Position numbers and translations under genes: made by a program. From Pseudoalteromonas sp. T1lg75 (GTDB lineage: Bacteria > Pseudomonadota > Gammaproteobacteria > Enterobacterales > Alteromonadaceae), in the NCBI RefSeq assembly GCF_002964705.1, contig NZ_PQCD01000036.1, forward strand, positions 38,795 through 102,794: 64,000 nt of DNA, in the 5' to 3' direction. How positions within the stretch are numbered: position 1 is the first letter of the stretch; each line of letters begins with the position of its first letter. The notes under the pieces are model-generated. The model was not told the DNA's origin. It saw only the letters and a list, made by a program, of their open reading frames with translations, and ran no database searches. Of the stretch, positions 27,950 through 38,300 are shown in pieces.

Positions 27950-30223
27950 ATGGCACGTATACATAACTTAGGTTTTCCCCGTATCGGCAAACGCCGCGAA
28001 TTGAAATTTGCTATCGAGGCCTACTGGGCCGGCGATATTACTCAGGAAGAGCTGCGCCAGCGCGGTGCGCAAATCCGCCAAGAAAATTGGGCAATGCAAA
28101 GCGAGGCCGGCATAGAGCTTGTGCCGGTAGGCGACTTTGCCTGGTACGATCAGGTTTTATCTACCTCTATGCTGGTAGGAGCCATTCCGGCGCGCCATCA
28201 AAGCGACAGCAGCAATGCACTGGACACCCTGTTCCGTATCGGCCGCGGTCGCGCGCCAACGGGCTGCGCCTGTGCCGCCAGTGAGATGACCAAATGGTTT
28301 AATACCAATTACCACTATATTGTGCCCGAGCTAAGTGCCGAGCAGCAGTTTGCGCTGAGCTTTAACGAACTTTTTGAGCAGGTAGAAGAAGCGCAGAATT
28401 TAGGGCATAAGGTCAAGCCCGTGCTGGTTGGCCCGGTGACTTATTTGTACCTGGCCAAGTGCGCCGGGGAAGAGTTCGATAAGCTGAGCTTGTTGGAACG
28501 TCTATTGCCAGTGTATCAACAGGTGCTGGCCAAGTTGGCGGCACAAGGAGTGGAGTGGGTACAAATAGATGAGCCAATTTTGGCCTTGGAGCTGGATGCC
28601 CACTACCGCAGCGCTTTAACTAAAAGCTTCGCCGCCTTGGCAAATCAGGGCGTGAAGCTGCTGTTGGCGACCTATTTTGATGAGGTGAGCGCCTATCTGG
28701 AAGATATCAGTGAGTATGCCATTGATGGCGCCCATTTCGACCTGGTGGCCACACCGCAGAATATCGAAGCACTGGATGCGGCGCTTGGCGAGCAGCGGGT
28801 GTTGTCTCTTGGGGTGATCAACGGCCGTAATATTTGGCGCGCCGATCTCAGTGCCATCTATGAGCGAGTGAAAGAGGTTGCTGAGCGTCGTGGCGATTCG
28901 CTGTGGCTGGCGCCATCTTGCTCTTTATTGCATACCCCGGTGGACTTGGATCAAGAGCAATTGCTGGACGGTGAATTGAAAAGCTGGCTGGCCTTTGCCA
29001 AGCAAAAAGGCGAAGAGCTTAATTTGCTGAAAGTGGCTTTGGAGCGCAGCAACACGCAAGATATCGACACTTATAGTGCACCGGTGAAAAACCGTCGTAC
29101 TTCAAGCAGGGTAAACAACGCACAAGTGCAGCAGCGTGTGGCTCAGTTAAGTTTGGATCACGGTCAACGTCGCAGCGAATTTGCGCTGCGTGCCGAAACA
29201 CAGAAATCGGCCTTGCAACTGCCCTTGTTGCCGACCACCACCATAGGCTCCTTCCCGCAGACGGCGGACATTCGTAAGGCCCGTCGCGACTTTAAGGCAG
29301 GCGATTTGAGTGCCGAGGCATATGAGCAGCAGATGCAGGAGCAAATTCAATATGCGGTGCGCGAGCAAGAAGCATTGGATATAGATGTATTGGTCCATGG
29401 TGAGGCGGAGCGTAACGACATGGTTGAATACTTCGGTGAATTGCTCGATGGTTTTGCCTTTAGCCAGTTTGGCTGGGTGCAAAGCTATGGTACCCGTTGT
29501 GTGAAGCCGCCTTTGATTTGGGGCGATGTGTCTCGTGCTGCCCCCATGACCTTGCAATGGACCCAGTATGCCCAGTCGCTGACTGACAAGCATATGAAGG
29601 GCATGCTGACCGGTCCTGTGACCATTTTGTTCTGGTCCTTTGTACGCGATGATCTGGATAAACCGACTATTGCCAAACAAATCGCCCTGGCGCTGCGCGA
29701 CGAGGTGGTGGATCTGCAGGATGCGGGCATCAAGGTGATTCAAATAGATGAACCGGCATTTCGCGAGGGTATGCCACTGAAGGCATGCCAGTGGCAAACG
29801 TATCTTGATTGGGCGGCCTATGCGTTCCGTGTGTCGGCCAGTGGCGTAGATGACAGCACGCAAATTCACACCCATATGTGTTACAGCGAGTTTAACGACA
29901 TTATTGGCGCCATCGCCGCCATGGATGCGGATGTGATCACCATAGAGACATCGCGCTCTAATATGGAACTGCTCGATGCCTTTGAGCACTTCGATTACCC
30001 TAATGATATTGGCCCTGGGGTGTATGATATCCATACTCCGAATGTGCCCGAGGTCACATGGATCAAGGAGTTGATCCACAAGGCCGCAGCGAAAGTACCG
30101 GTTGAGCGTCTGTGGGTTAACCCAGATTGCGGCTTGAAAACGCGAGCCTGGCCGGAAACTCGTGAGGCCTTGCAAAACATGGTCATTGCGACCAAGGAAT
30201 TGCGCCAGGAGTTAAGTGCCTAG
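27950..30223 (+). CDS. metE: Cobalamin-independent methionine synthase
   Basis: Transfers methyl from 5-methyltetrahydropteroyltri-glutamate to homocysteine. 757 residues: the N-terminal barrel starts [18 protein letters not shown], and the C-terminal catalytic barrel holds the zinc ligands in HTHMCYSEF (His, Cys), a Glu, and the Cys of [19 protein letters not shown] begins the C-terminal domain. Divergent from metR; followed by a strong terminator. Confidence 0.97.
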   Translation: MARIHNLGFPRIGKRRELKFAIEAYWAGDITQEELRQRGAQIRQENWAMQSEAGIELVPVGDFAWYDQVLSTSMLVGAIPARHQSDSSNALDTLFRIGRGRAPTGCACAASEMTKWFNTNYHYIVPELSAEQQFALSFNELFEQVEEAQNLGHKVKPVLVGPVTYLYLAKCAGEEFDKLSLLERLLPVYQQVLAKLAAQGVEWVQIDEPILALELDAHYRSALTKSFAALANQGVKLLLATYFDEVSAYLEDISEYAIDGAHFDLVATPQNIEALDAALGEQRVLSLGVINGRNIWRADLSAIYERVKEVAERRGDSLWLAPSCSLLHTPVDLDQEQLLDGELKSWLAFAKQKGEELNLLKVALERSNTQDIDTYSAPVKNRRTSSRVNNAQVQQRVAQLSLDHGQRRSEFALRAETQKSALQLPLLPTTTIGSFPQTADIRKARRDFKAGDLSAEAYEQQMQEQIQYAVREQEALDIDVLVHGEAERNDMVEYFGELLDGFAFSQFGWVQSYGTRCVKPPLIWGDVSRAAPMTLQWTQYAQSLTDKHMKGMLTGPVTILFWSFVRDDLDKPTIAKQIALALRDEVVDLQDAGIKVIQIDEPAFREGMPLKACQWQTYLDWAAYAFRVSASGVDDSTQIHTHMCYSEFNDIIGAIAAMDADVITIETSRSNMELLDAFEHFDYPNDIGPGVYDIHTPNVPEVTWIKELIHKAAAKVPVERLWVNPDCGLKTRAWPETREALQNMVIATKELRQELSA

Positions 30224-30236
30224 TAAAAAGAGTCAT

Positions 30237-30271
30237 AAAAGAGCGGACGTTATAAATGTCCGCTCTTTTTT
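30237..30271 (+). terminator. Terminator of metE
   Basis: AAAAGAGCGGAC (30237-30248) pairs with GTCCGCTCTTTT (from 30258), followed by T residues to 30271. Confidence 0.9.
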
Positions 30272-30343
30272 AAGCCTTTCTCACCCTTTACTTTCACTGT
30301 CTTCCCCCCTAAGATCACACAAAATTTCTAGTGGATAAGCGCA

Positions 30344-31387
30344 ATGACACATACCCCGCAACGTATTACCCTTACTCGTCCTGATGATTGGCACATTCAC
30401 CTTCGTGATGGCGAACAACTAAAAGACACGGTAAGAGACGCCAGCCGCTATATGGGCCGCGCCATTATTATGCCTAACCTGGTACCACCGGCGACCTGTA
30501 CCGATACGGCGCTAGCTTATCGTGATCGCATTATGGCTGCGGGGCCACAGGCGCATTTTGAACCCCTGATGGTGCTCTACCTAACGGATAACACCACGGC
30601 GGATGAAATTCGCAAGGCCAAGGCATCGGGTAAAATCGTTGCGGCTAAGCTGTATCCTGCCGGCGCGACCACCAACTCGGACTCGGGTGTGACCGATATC
30701 GAAAACATCTACCCTGTGCTTGAAGCCATGCAGGAAGTGGGCATGCTGTTGTTGGTTCACGGTGAAGTGACCGATTCCAGCATCGATATCTTCGACCGTG
30801 AAAAGGTCTTTATCGAAACCAAATTGAAGAAGGTAGTGAAGGACTTCCCTGAGCTTAAAGTGGTGTTAGAACACATCACCACCAAGGATGCCGTTGAGTT
30901 TGTGAGTTCGGCGTCAGCCAATGTGGCGGCGACCATTACCGCGCATCACCTGCTTTATAACCGCAATCACATGCTTGCCGGTGGTATTCGTCCACACTAC
31001 TACTGTTTGCCTATTCTTAAGCGCAATACTCACCAGGAAGCCCTGATTGCGGCTGCCACCAGTGGTAACAGCAAGTTCTTCCTAGGTACCGACTCGGCGC
31101 CACACCTTAAGGACAAAAAAGAAGCGGCCTGTGGCTGTGCCGGTGCATATACGGCGCACGCGTCGCTTGAGCTCTATGCCGAAGCCTTTGAGCAGGCCGG
31201 TGCCCTGGATAAGCTTGAAGCCTTTGCCAGCCACTTCGGCCCAGATTTTTACGGTATGCCCCGTAATACGGACACAGTGACCCTAGTACGTGAGCCTTGG
31301 CAAGTGCCGCAAAGCTATCCGTTGGCTGAAGACAAGGTCATTCCTATTTGTGCCGGTGAAATGCTGAACTGGCAGGTGAAGGACTAA
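30344..31387 (+). CDS. pyrC: Dihydroorotase (homodimeric type)
   Basis: Cyclises carbamoyl-aspartate to dihydroorotate in pyrimidine synthesis. 347 residues of the amidohydrolase superfamily: zinc ligands H17 and H19 in HIHLRDGE, carbamylated K102 in AAKLYPAG (same position as E. coli), further His in VHGEV and VLEHITT, and the catalytic Asp in LGTDSAPH. Monocistronic, between two terminators. Confidence 0.97.
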   Translation: MTHTPQRITLTRPDDWHIHLRDGEQLKDTVRDASRYMGRAIIMPNLVPPATCTDTALAYRDRIMAAGPQAHFEPLMVLYLTDNTTADEIRKAKASGKIVAAKLYPAGATTNSDSGVTDIENIYPVLEAMQEVGMLLLVHGEVTDSSIDIFDREKVFIETKLKKVVKDFPELKVVLEHITTKDAVEFVSSASANVAATITAHHLLYNRNHMLAGGIRPHYYCLPILKRNTHQEALIAAATSGNSKFFLGTDSAPHLKDKKEAACGCAGAYTAHASLELYAEAFEQAGALDKLEAFASHFGPDFYGMPRNTDTVTLVREPWQVPQSYPLAEDKVIPICAGEMLNWQVKD

Positions 31388-31405
31388 GGTCTATCCCGCC
31401 ATGGT

Positions 31406-31436
31406 AAAAAAGCCCGATGTTTTGTCGGGTTTTTTT
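31406..31436 (+). terminator. Terminator of pyrC
   Basis: AAAAAAGCCCGA - TGTTTTG - TCGGG then seven T (31430-31436). Confidence 0.88.
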
Positions 31437-31617
31437 ATGCCCGTAAGAACTGACCTCTAGGGTGGGGATGGGGTGTTGATCTGCGTCAAGCGAGTCGCAC
31501 AGTGCGGGCGCGAGCGGACAATTGTCCTTATGATATAGAGTGGCTTTGACTAAGCTCTGGCGCTAAAATTAAGCACAGTCAGTGCTTCTCGCGCTATAAC
31601 AAACAGGTGAAATAACC

Positions 31618-32457
31618 ATGCACTTACCGACAGTGGACTATCAATCGCCGAACGCGCCAGCCGAATTTGTCGAATCGCTTCGCAATACCGGTTTTGGAGT
31701 GTTAACCAACCATCCGATCCCACAATCGCTGGTGGAGTCAATTTATCAGGATTGGCAGGCTTTTTTTAACTCAGAGCAAAAGCATGAGTTTCTTTTTGAT
31801 AAACAAACTCAGGACGGTTATTTCCCCCCTGAGGTCAGTGAAGTGGCCAAGGGCTTTAAGGTTAAAGACATCAAAGAATACTACCATGTCTATCCTAAGG
31901 GCCGAGTACCAGAGCAACTGGAAGCGAACATTCGCGAGTATTATCGCTTGGCCAACGAGTTTGCCAGTGAACTGCTAAGCTGGGTACAAGAGCATGCGCC
32001 GGCGGATGTGCAGGCGAAGTTCTCTATTGACCTAAAAGACATGATCAAGGACTCGGAGCAAACTCTGCTGCGCATTTTGCACTACCCACCGATGACGGGC
32101 GATGAAGAGCCGGGCGCTATTCGTGCCGCCGCTCATGGCGATATCAACCTGCTGACCGTTTTGCCTGCGGCGAACGAGCCGGGTTTACAGGTACAAACCA
32201 AAGAGGGTGGCTGGCTGGATGTCCCTAGCGACTTTGGTAACCTGATCATCAATATCGGCGATATGCTGCAAGAGGCTTCTGGTGGTTACTTCCCATCGAC
32301 CATACACAGGGTTATTAACCCAACGGGTAAGGCCTCGACCAAGTCGCGCATCTCGTTACCTCTGTTTTTGCACCCACGTCCGGATGTGGTGTTGTCTGAG
32401 CGTTACACCGCCGACAGCTATTTGCAGGAGCGTTTGCGCGAACTCGGCGTAAAATAA
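31618..32457 (+). CDS. 2-oxoglutarate/Fe(II)-dependent oxygenase (isopenicillin-N-synthase-like)
   Basis: 279-residue non-haem iron oxygenase. Fe ligands are H173 and D175 (AAHGDINLLT) and H230 (STIHRVINP); R244 (KSRISLPLF) would bind 2-oxoglutarate. The N-terminal DYQSP...GFGVLTNHPIP is the DIOX_N region. Such bacterial proteins act on small molecules (amino acids, ethylene-forming or flavonoid-like in other lineages); the substrate here cannot be told. Stands alone between two terminators. Confidence 0.88.
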   Translation: MHLPTVDYQSPNAPAEFVESLRNTGFGVLTNHPIPQSLVESIYQDWQAFFNSEQKHEFLFDKQTQDGYFPPEVSEVAKGFKVKDIKEYYHVYPKGRVPEQLEANIREYYRLANEFASELLSWVQEHAPADVQAKFSIDLKDMIKDSEQTLLRILHYPPMTGDEEPGAIRAAAHGDINLLTVLPAANEPGLQVQTKEGGWLDVPSDFGNLIINIGDMLQEASGGYFPSTIHRVINPTGKASTKSRISLPLFLHPRPDVVLSERYTADSYLQERLRELGVK

Positions 32458-32475
32458 CGCCCATAGAACAACCAC

Positions 32476-32504
32476 AAAAAAGCCCGTTAAAAACGGGCTT
32501 TTTT
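32476..32504 (+). terminator. Terminator after the oxygenase gene
   Basis: AAAAAAGCCCGTT - AAA - AACGGGCTTTTTT, perfect 13-base-pair stem. Confidence 0.9.
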
Positions 32505-32832
32505 GTTTTGGACTTGAATGCTTAGTTTATCAGCAAGGCGCATTAAGGAGCAGGAGGTTCACATCCAGTTTCTTATTTGATACGGGTTATTACTCTAGAC
32601 TAGTCGCCTTGTTGAGCAAGCCATGGAAATATTTGGATGGGTGTCCCGATTTTTTCTCAATGGGAAAGTGGCTATTTGTGTATGTAGCTGGAGTCGTCCA
32701 GTAGAGCTTCTTGCTTTTACCAATATTGGCTACTATAACACTTTAGTAACAAATTAACTGCCTGTTGAAAGTTAATGGTTGTAGGGTGTTCGCGGGTATT
32801 TGGAATCAAATAATCTCAAGGATGATGATTAA
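32505..32832. other. Leader region of the SpvB/Rhs gene; possible decayed repeat
   Basis: 328 bases without a confident gene. CAAGGCG (32534-32540) and CGCCTTG (32605-32611) form a short inverted repeat whose inner sequence recalls the ends of the MITEs in this window, so it may be a decayed copy. A 44-codon reading frame (32623-32757) lacks a ribosome-binding site. The bases just before the 32833 ATG (ctcaaggatgatgattaaATG) hold a weak AAGGA ribosome-binding site. Confidence 0.35.
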
Positions 32833-35136
32833 ATGTTTAATCTTGCACGCCTATATACTGTCTTAATTTTTCTCTTGTTTTCTTCTATTTCTCTTGCAGT
32901 TGCTGCGGAAGATGATTTGGAAGTTAACGTGGATTACACGGCTTTTCTAATTGAAGATTCTAGTGAGACAATTTATGTATCTCAGCTCGTAGACACCAAT
33001 AATGAATACAAATATATTGATCATATTAACGTTGCACCTACAAATGGGGTCATTTTAATTGATCCAATCTACAAGCTACACATTACTTATACTCCTAATG
33101 CCGGATTTTGTGGCATTGATTCTAGCACTGTAGTGATAGAGGCATATGATGGCTCTGGCCCCTACAGCTCAATAGGAAACACAAATAACGACCCGAGTGT
33201 ACAGGCAAAACCCCCCGTTATTATTGGCCCTTATCCAATACCAACATACAAACGGATTGAGTTTAATGTCGAATGCACAAACGATGCGCCAACAATTAGT
33301 CATATCGAGAATCAGAGCATCAATGAAGACAATAGTATTTCTGTAAGCTTTACAGTCGGTGATGAAGAAACCAGTGCTAATGACTTGGTCGTTTCGGCTG
33401 TAAATAGTTCGAATACTGAATTATTGCCTCTCGGAGCGGTAATTCTTGAAGGTAGTGGCTCGACACGCTCAATCTCGTTGACTCCAACGGCAAATCAATT
33501 TGGCTCATCGGATATTACCTTACGGGTTTCAGATGGTGAAGGATCTTTTCAGGATACGAGTTTTCGTTTAGATGTTACCAGCGTCAATGATGCCCCAGTA
33601 ATAGTCGGCCCCAATTCAACTGAGTTGGCAATCAATGCACAAACCACACTAGATTTCCAACTGGATGATGTTGACTCGCCAATTGCGTCATTGTCTGGTT
33701 CAGTGAGTTCTTACAACGCGGCGCTGTTTGAGGCTCTTGAAGTTGCAGTCGCAGATGGAACCGCGCAGTTGAATATAGCCGCAGGTGCGTCTGAAGGTAG
33801 CACTAATATTTATTTAAATATCAGTGATCAAGACGGGCTTACGACTACTAAATCAATATTCGTACAAATACAAAGTGCGACTAACGAAGCCGCCGAAACC
33901 ACTACTCAAGTACCAAATGATGCTGCCTTCGTGAATACATCGGCCCCTACTGTTAACTCTGTGGGTGCAATAAAAGGCTCAGCCAGTGTGAGTGGTGGTG
34001 CAGCAAAGTATCACATTCCTATTGCGACTCCCCCTGGGCGAGCGGGCATGCAGCCTCAGGTTTCTCTTAACTATTCATCTCGAAATGGCAATGGCGTAGC
34101 GGGAGTGGGTTGGGGGTTGTCAGCGGGATCCTCAATCACGCGATGCGCAGCTACAAACGCTCAAGATGGCTATTCCCACAACCCTAATTATGACGCCACT
34201 AAAGACCGCCTGTGCCTTGATGGAAGCCGGCTTATGGTTGCAACTGGAACATATGGCGCTTCAGGTGCAACCTATCGCACGGAAGTCGACTCGTTCGTAC
34301 GGATTACTCAATATGGTTCGCTTAATAGCAGTTCAACGTGGTTTAAAGCCGAGTATAAGAATGGTCGTACAGCTTCTTATGGTAAGTCGTCCAACTCCCG
34401 TGTTGTTCACGGGGGGCAATCAGCCTCTTACGCCTGGCTGGTAGCGTTTGAGCACGATGCTACAGTGAAAAATTATATTCACTATGAATACCAAACTTAC
34501 GGCCTTGGGGAGGTGTTACTCAAAGATATCACTTATACGGGCTATAGCGAAGTTGCTAAGGGGTGGCGAAAGGTTGTCTTTGAGTATGAAGCTCGTCCAG
34601 ATATCCGCGGGAGTTATATTGCTCAAGGCCGAGTGTTAAATACCCAGCGTTTAGCAAGTATAGTGGCGCAGCACGCAAGCGACATACTTTATACATACAC
34701 CCTGAGTTATGGCGACACCAGTTTATCAACTGAGCGGTCTTTGCTTAGGGAAATTGAGCAGTGCGCTCCCGGTGGGGCTTGTCTTCCCATTACCACCTTG
34801 AACTGGAATGAAGCACAAACGAAATACAGTTTTGAACCTATTGAGTTTAACAACAATGGCCAACAGCACGCGCCTGCCAATCGCCCATTTGTGGCTGACT
34901 TGGTGCCTCGTGGTGACATCAATGGTGATGGAACCCGAGATTGGCCGGCTTATGATGGAAATCAGGGTTTTTCAGCTAATGCTGAAGGGAATATCACCCA
35001 CTTCACAACTGAGGAGTCGGGTTACTGCTTTAGGCCGCTGGTACAACGTGCCTGTCTGCTGATTTCAACCTTGATGGCAAAAGCGATCTCTTCACACTAC
35101 CCGGCGGGTGGGGCGCGGAGAATTATTTACAAATAA
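32833..35136 (+). CDS. Giant secreted SpvB/Rhs-type toxin, N-terminal half (cut by frameshift)
   Basis: 767 residues as read. Sec signal peptide at 1-25 (LIFLLFSSISLAVAA). Then Ig/cadherin-like repeats of the tandem-95 kind (about 28-148, 150-255 and 255-350; NDAP linkers), and from about 375 the SpvB domain typical of Tc-toxin B components and secreted Rhs proteins (GSASVSGGAAKYHIPI, PQVSLNYSSRNGNGVAGVGWGLS). An FG-GAP repeat begins near 690 (RGDINGDGTRDW). The last 25 or so residues are out of frame: the homologous sequence continues in another frame (DFNLDGKSDLF from 35061), so a single base has probably been lost between 35034 and 35062. Intact, the protein would be about 2524 residues, ending at 40406. 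Confidence 0.85.
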   Translation: MFNLARLYTVLIFLLFSSISLAVAAEDDLEVNVDYTAFLIEDSSETIYVSQLVDTNNEYKYIDHINVAPTNGVILIDPIYKLHITYTPNAGFCGIDSSTVVIEAYDGSGPYSSIGNTNNDPSVQAKPPVIIGPYPIPTYKRIEFNVECTNDAPTISHIENQSINEDNSISVSFTVGDEETSANDLVVSAVNSSNTELLPLGAVILEGSGSTRSISLTPTANQFGSSDITLRVSDGEGSFQDTSFRLDVTSVNDAPVIVGPNSTELAINAQTTLDFQLDDVDSPIASLSGSVSSYNAALFEALEVAVADGTAQLNIAAGASEGSTNIYLNISDQDGLTTTKSIFVQIQSATNEAAETTTQVPNDAAFVNTSAPTVNSVGAIKGSASVSGGAAKYHIPIATPPGRAGMQPQVSLNYSSRNGNGVAGVGWGLSAGSSITRCAATNAQDGYSHNPNYDATKDRLCLDGSRLMVATGTYGASGATYRTEVDSFVRITQYGSLNSSSTWFKAEYKNGRTASYGKSSNSRVVHGGQSASYAWLVAFEHDATVKNYIHYEYQTYGLGEVLLKDITYTGYSEVAKGWRKVVFEYEARPDIRGSYIAQGRVLNTQRLASIVAQHASDILYTYTLSYGDTSLSTERSLLREIEQCAPGGACLPITTLNWNEAQTKYSFEPIEFNNNGQQHAPANRPFVADLVPRGDINGDGTRDWPAYDGNQGFSANAEGNITHFTTEESGYCFRPLVQRACLLISTLMAKAISSHYPAGGARRIIYK

Positions 35137-35327
35137 AATTATCAGGGCAAAGCAATTGGATAACGACACCCATTTCGAAATCGACTTATCGAGAAGAGCC
35201 CATTGCTCTAGCTGATTTCAACGGTGATGGTTGGCCAGACTTTGTATATAGGCACCATGATGGTAGTGAATGGCAAACTAAAATCACTATCTTTTTCCAT
35301 ACGCAGAACCCGAGTGCACCATATAGC

Positions 35328-38300
35328 TTGAGTCAAACCCATGAGTTGATCGCAAATGCGGGATGGACTGGTGCAGGGTCTGTTTATAACTTTGTGAACT
35401 TACAATCGCTTGGCGACATGGATGGAAATGGCACAAATGACTTCGTGTTGTTCTCATCTGCGGGTAAGCGTACAGCATCTGTCCCGGATAAGTTGCTCTT
35501 AATTAGCCCTGACGGTCAAGGTGGGATAAATGTTAATGAGCAATCGTTTACGGGGCACTTCAATCACAATGACGCTGTGGCATACGGAAACATTGGTTTT
35601 TTCCATGACACCAATGGAGACGGGCTTCTTGATTGGATGAGTATAAATAATATCGGCAACCTGGCAGTGCGGATGAATACCGGTGGGGTTTTCGACCCAA
35701 CGTGGCATGATTTAGGTATAAAACTACCCATGTACTTAAAAGGCTATTTGGCCTATCAGAACGAGCCAGACACAGTCATGTACCCCGTGTTAAGTCGAAC
35801 ATTTGCAATGGACTACAACTCTGATGGCGTACAGGAGCTAATGGTGGGTCGGGATGTTGTGGCCTCGGCGTGTTCACAGCAAAAACACTGGCGCTTGGAA
35901 GGCGGGCAGCAAATTTTAGCCAATGACTGGTTTTGTGATAATCAGCTCTGGAGTTTGGTACAAGGGCAGTACGACGCCTATATGTTGACAACCTTGCCAG
36001 GTGATGAGTTGGATGTGTCTGCGCGCCAATTTGAAGCGATTTCCTTCACTACAAACGCAAACTTAGTTCCATCGGCGCAAACTTTACAAACAGACATTAT
36101 TGCAGCGGCCGGTCAGCATGCAGCCGTGGATGCAACGGGGGATGGATTGGTTGATGTGGTCACCACGTTTGAGTGTCAGCGCCCGAATTGTGTTTGGAAT
36201 TTAGACACTGAAGGACTATCTAGCTCTACAGTACAAAATAGCAGCATTGAAAATGTACCTTACATTAACCGTAATTTAGGCAGTTGGCAGGGCGCTGCCA
36301 AAACGGCAAACCAGAACAACTATCAGAGCATTGACACCCTTTCCTCGGTGACAAATGGGGTGGGCTTTACTTCATCATGGAAACTTAAACCTTTGGCTTC
36401 CGGTAGGGCAGGGGCCGCGGGCTTTGCGCTATATGCAGTTGAGTCAGAAAATATCTCAGGGAGTGAGTTCAAGTTTTCTTCCAGCATGCTGGTAGTGAAT
36501 GAATTTACGCAAGCCAATGGCATTGGCGGTGTTAAGACCACTAAATATTCATACAGAGATGCTGTGTTTAACCCTGAGGGTCGTGGTTTTATGGGCTTCA
36601 AAAGCATCATGGTCGAAGATGTAGACCGCGCTTTGGTAACGCAAACGGACTTTAAACAATCGTTCCCGTTCCAAGGCAAGCCTTATCGTCAAGCTGTGTT
36701 TAAACGCAGTGAGTTTAGTAATGGAGCACTGGGCGATAAAGCCACGGAGTGGAATGCCATAAACTACAGTCAGTTCGATTGGCAATTAAATGCGAGCAAC
36801 CTAAATCACGTTTATCTATCCGGCAAGGAATCCCTTACCCGAGACTTAGCATCAAAAAACGAGTTGAGTCGTATTGTTGAATCTGTGTCGGCAATAGACC
36901 AGTACGGGAATGTGACCGAGAGAGCTCAAACTGTTTATGATGAGACGGGCGATACAACGACAACAACCAGCAAGGTATTTACATCCAACTTCACTACCTG
37001 GTGGCTCGACAAGTTAGATAGCGCAACGGTGGTAACCAGTGCGTTAAGTAACAGAGCCGTAAACGATCCGTTTAATGTTGTGGGGTTACCCGAATTAGAT
37101 ACAAAAACCTCGATCACCAATGACTATTCGCAGTATCACCCGAACAGAAAACCTCAAAGTATCGTTTTAACTGCGTCATCAGGTCGTGGCAATACAACAT
37201 CATTGGCGTTTAATGACTACGGACTGCCGACAAGTAAAACTGTGAGTGCACAAGTGCGTGGCAGCGACGGTATTTGGGTACAAAGTAGCCGTAATTCGGA
37301 GCAATACACGTACTCAACCAATGGCACCACAGAGTCAGCCGATGGGTATTTTCCTTATAAGCTCCAAAATGCCAAAGGCCATATACGCTATCAACATACA
37401 GACCCTAAAACGGGCTTTGTTACAAAAACGCGAATTCAACTGCAAGGCTCTACATATCTAGAAACAACCAACACCCTGGACGCCTATTATCGCCCCTACA
37501 GCAGTGTTACTGATGGCCAACCGGTGGTGTACACTGCGGTACAATTGCCGGATGCTCAGGCGCCAAGTAACACTGCTCAGCAAATACTTAAGGTTTCCTC
37601 AGGGCAACCGACTCAAAAAGTCTATCAGGACAAACTTGGGCGGACCTTGCGGGTAGCAGTAGAAAGCTTTGACGGCAGCTGGGTGTTGACCGACACCGAC
37701 TTTGATGGCCTTGGGCGCACGGTATTTGAATCGCAACCCTATTACAGTGACAGCACTCGCTACGGTGTAAGCTATTCTGGGTTTGACTCCCTCGACCGAC
37801 CAACACAAAAAGTCACCAACCGCAGCTGCGGCGATATGACAACTACCTATGACTATGTCGATTTAGTTACGGATATTAATGTGCAAGAGGGGTGTTATGG
37901 GGCCGGTATTACAATGTCGCGCACTTATAACAGTCGTAAGCAACTCATTGAAACCATCGATGCAAAGCTTGGGATTACTCGCTACTCATACAATGGCCAA
38001 GGACTGCCTATTGTTATCGAAGATGCGAATCAGAATAGAATCACAGCCAAATATAATGCCTTTGGCCGCAAAGTGTGGGTGGACGACCCTAACCAAGGCA
38101 CCTCCTCCTTCGCCTATAATGGCTTCGGTGAATTGCAATTAGAAACGCAGAGCACAGGCAAAGTGGTGAGCTACGTGACAGATGAGTTGGGGCGGGTAGT
38201 TAGCCGCTCAGCAACAGCCGAAGGAACGCTTAGTTATACCTACGACTTAGCCGCGTATGGCCTTGGCCAATTGCATTCTGAATCAGGCAATGGTGTAACC

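Noticed and set aside
29147..30175. Long (342-codon) frame antisense to metE
   Set aside because: Shadow of the metE coding frame; His/Arg/Leu-rich composition typical of antisense reading, no start signal.
32534..32611. CAAGGCG...CGCCTTG inverted repeat as a third MITE
   Set aside because: Only 7-base arms, and the ATACCAATT ends of the other two copies are missing; at most a decayed copy.
32623..32757. 44-codon frame (MEIFGWVSRFF...) before the SpvB/Rhs gene
   Set aside because: No Shine-Dalgarno sequence and no recognisable family; too short to support alone.
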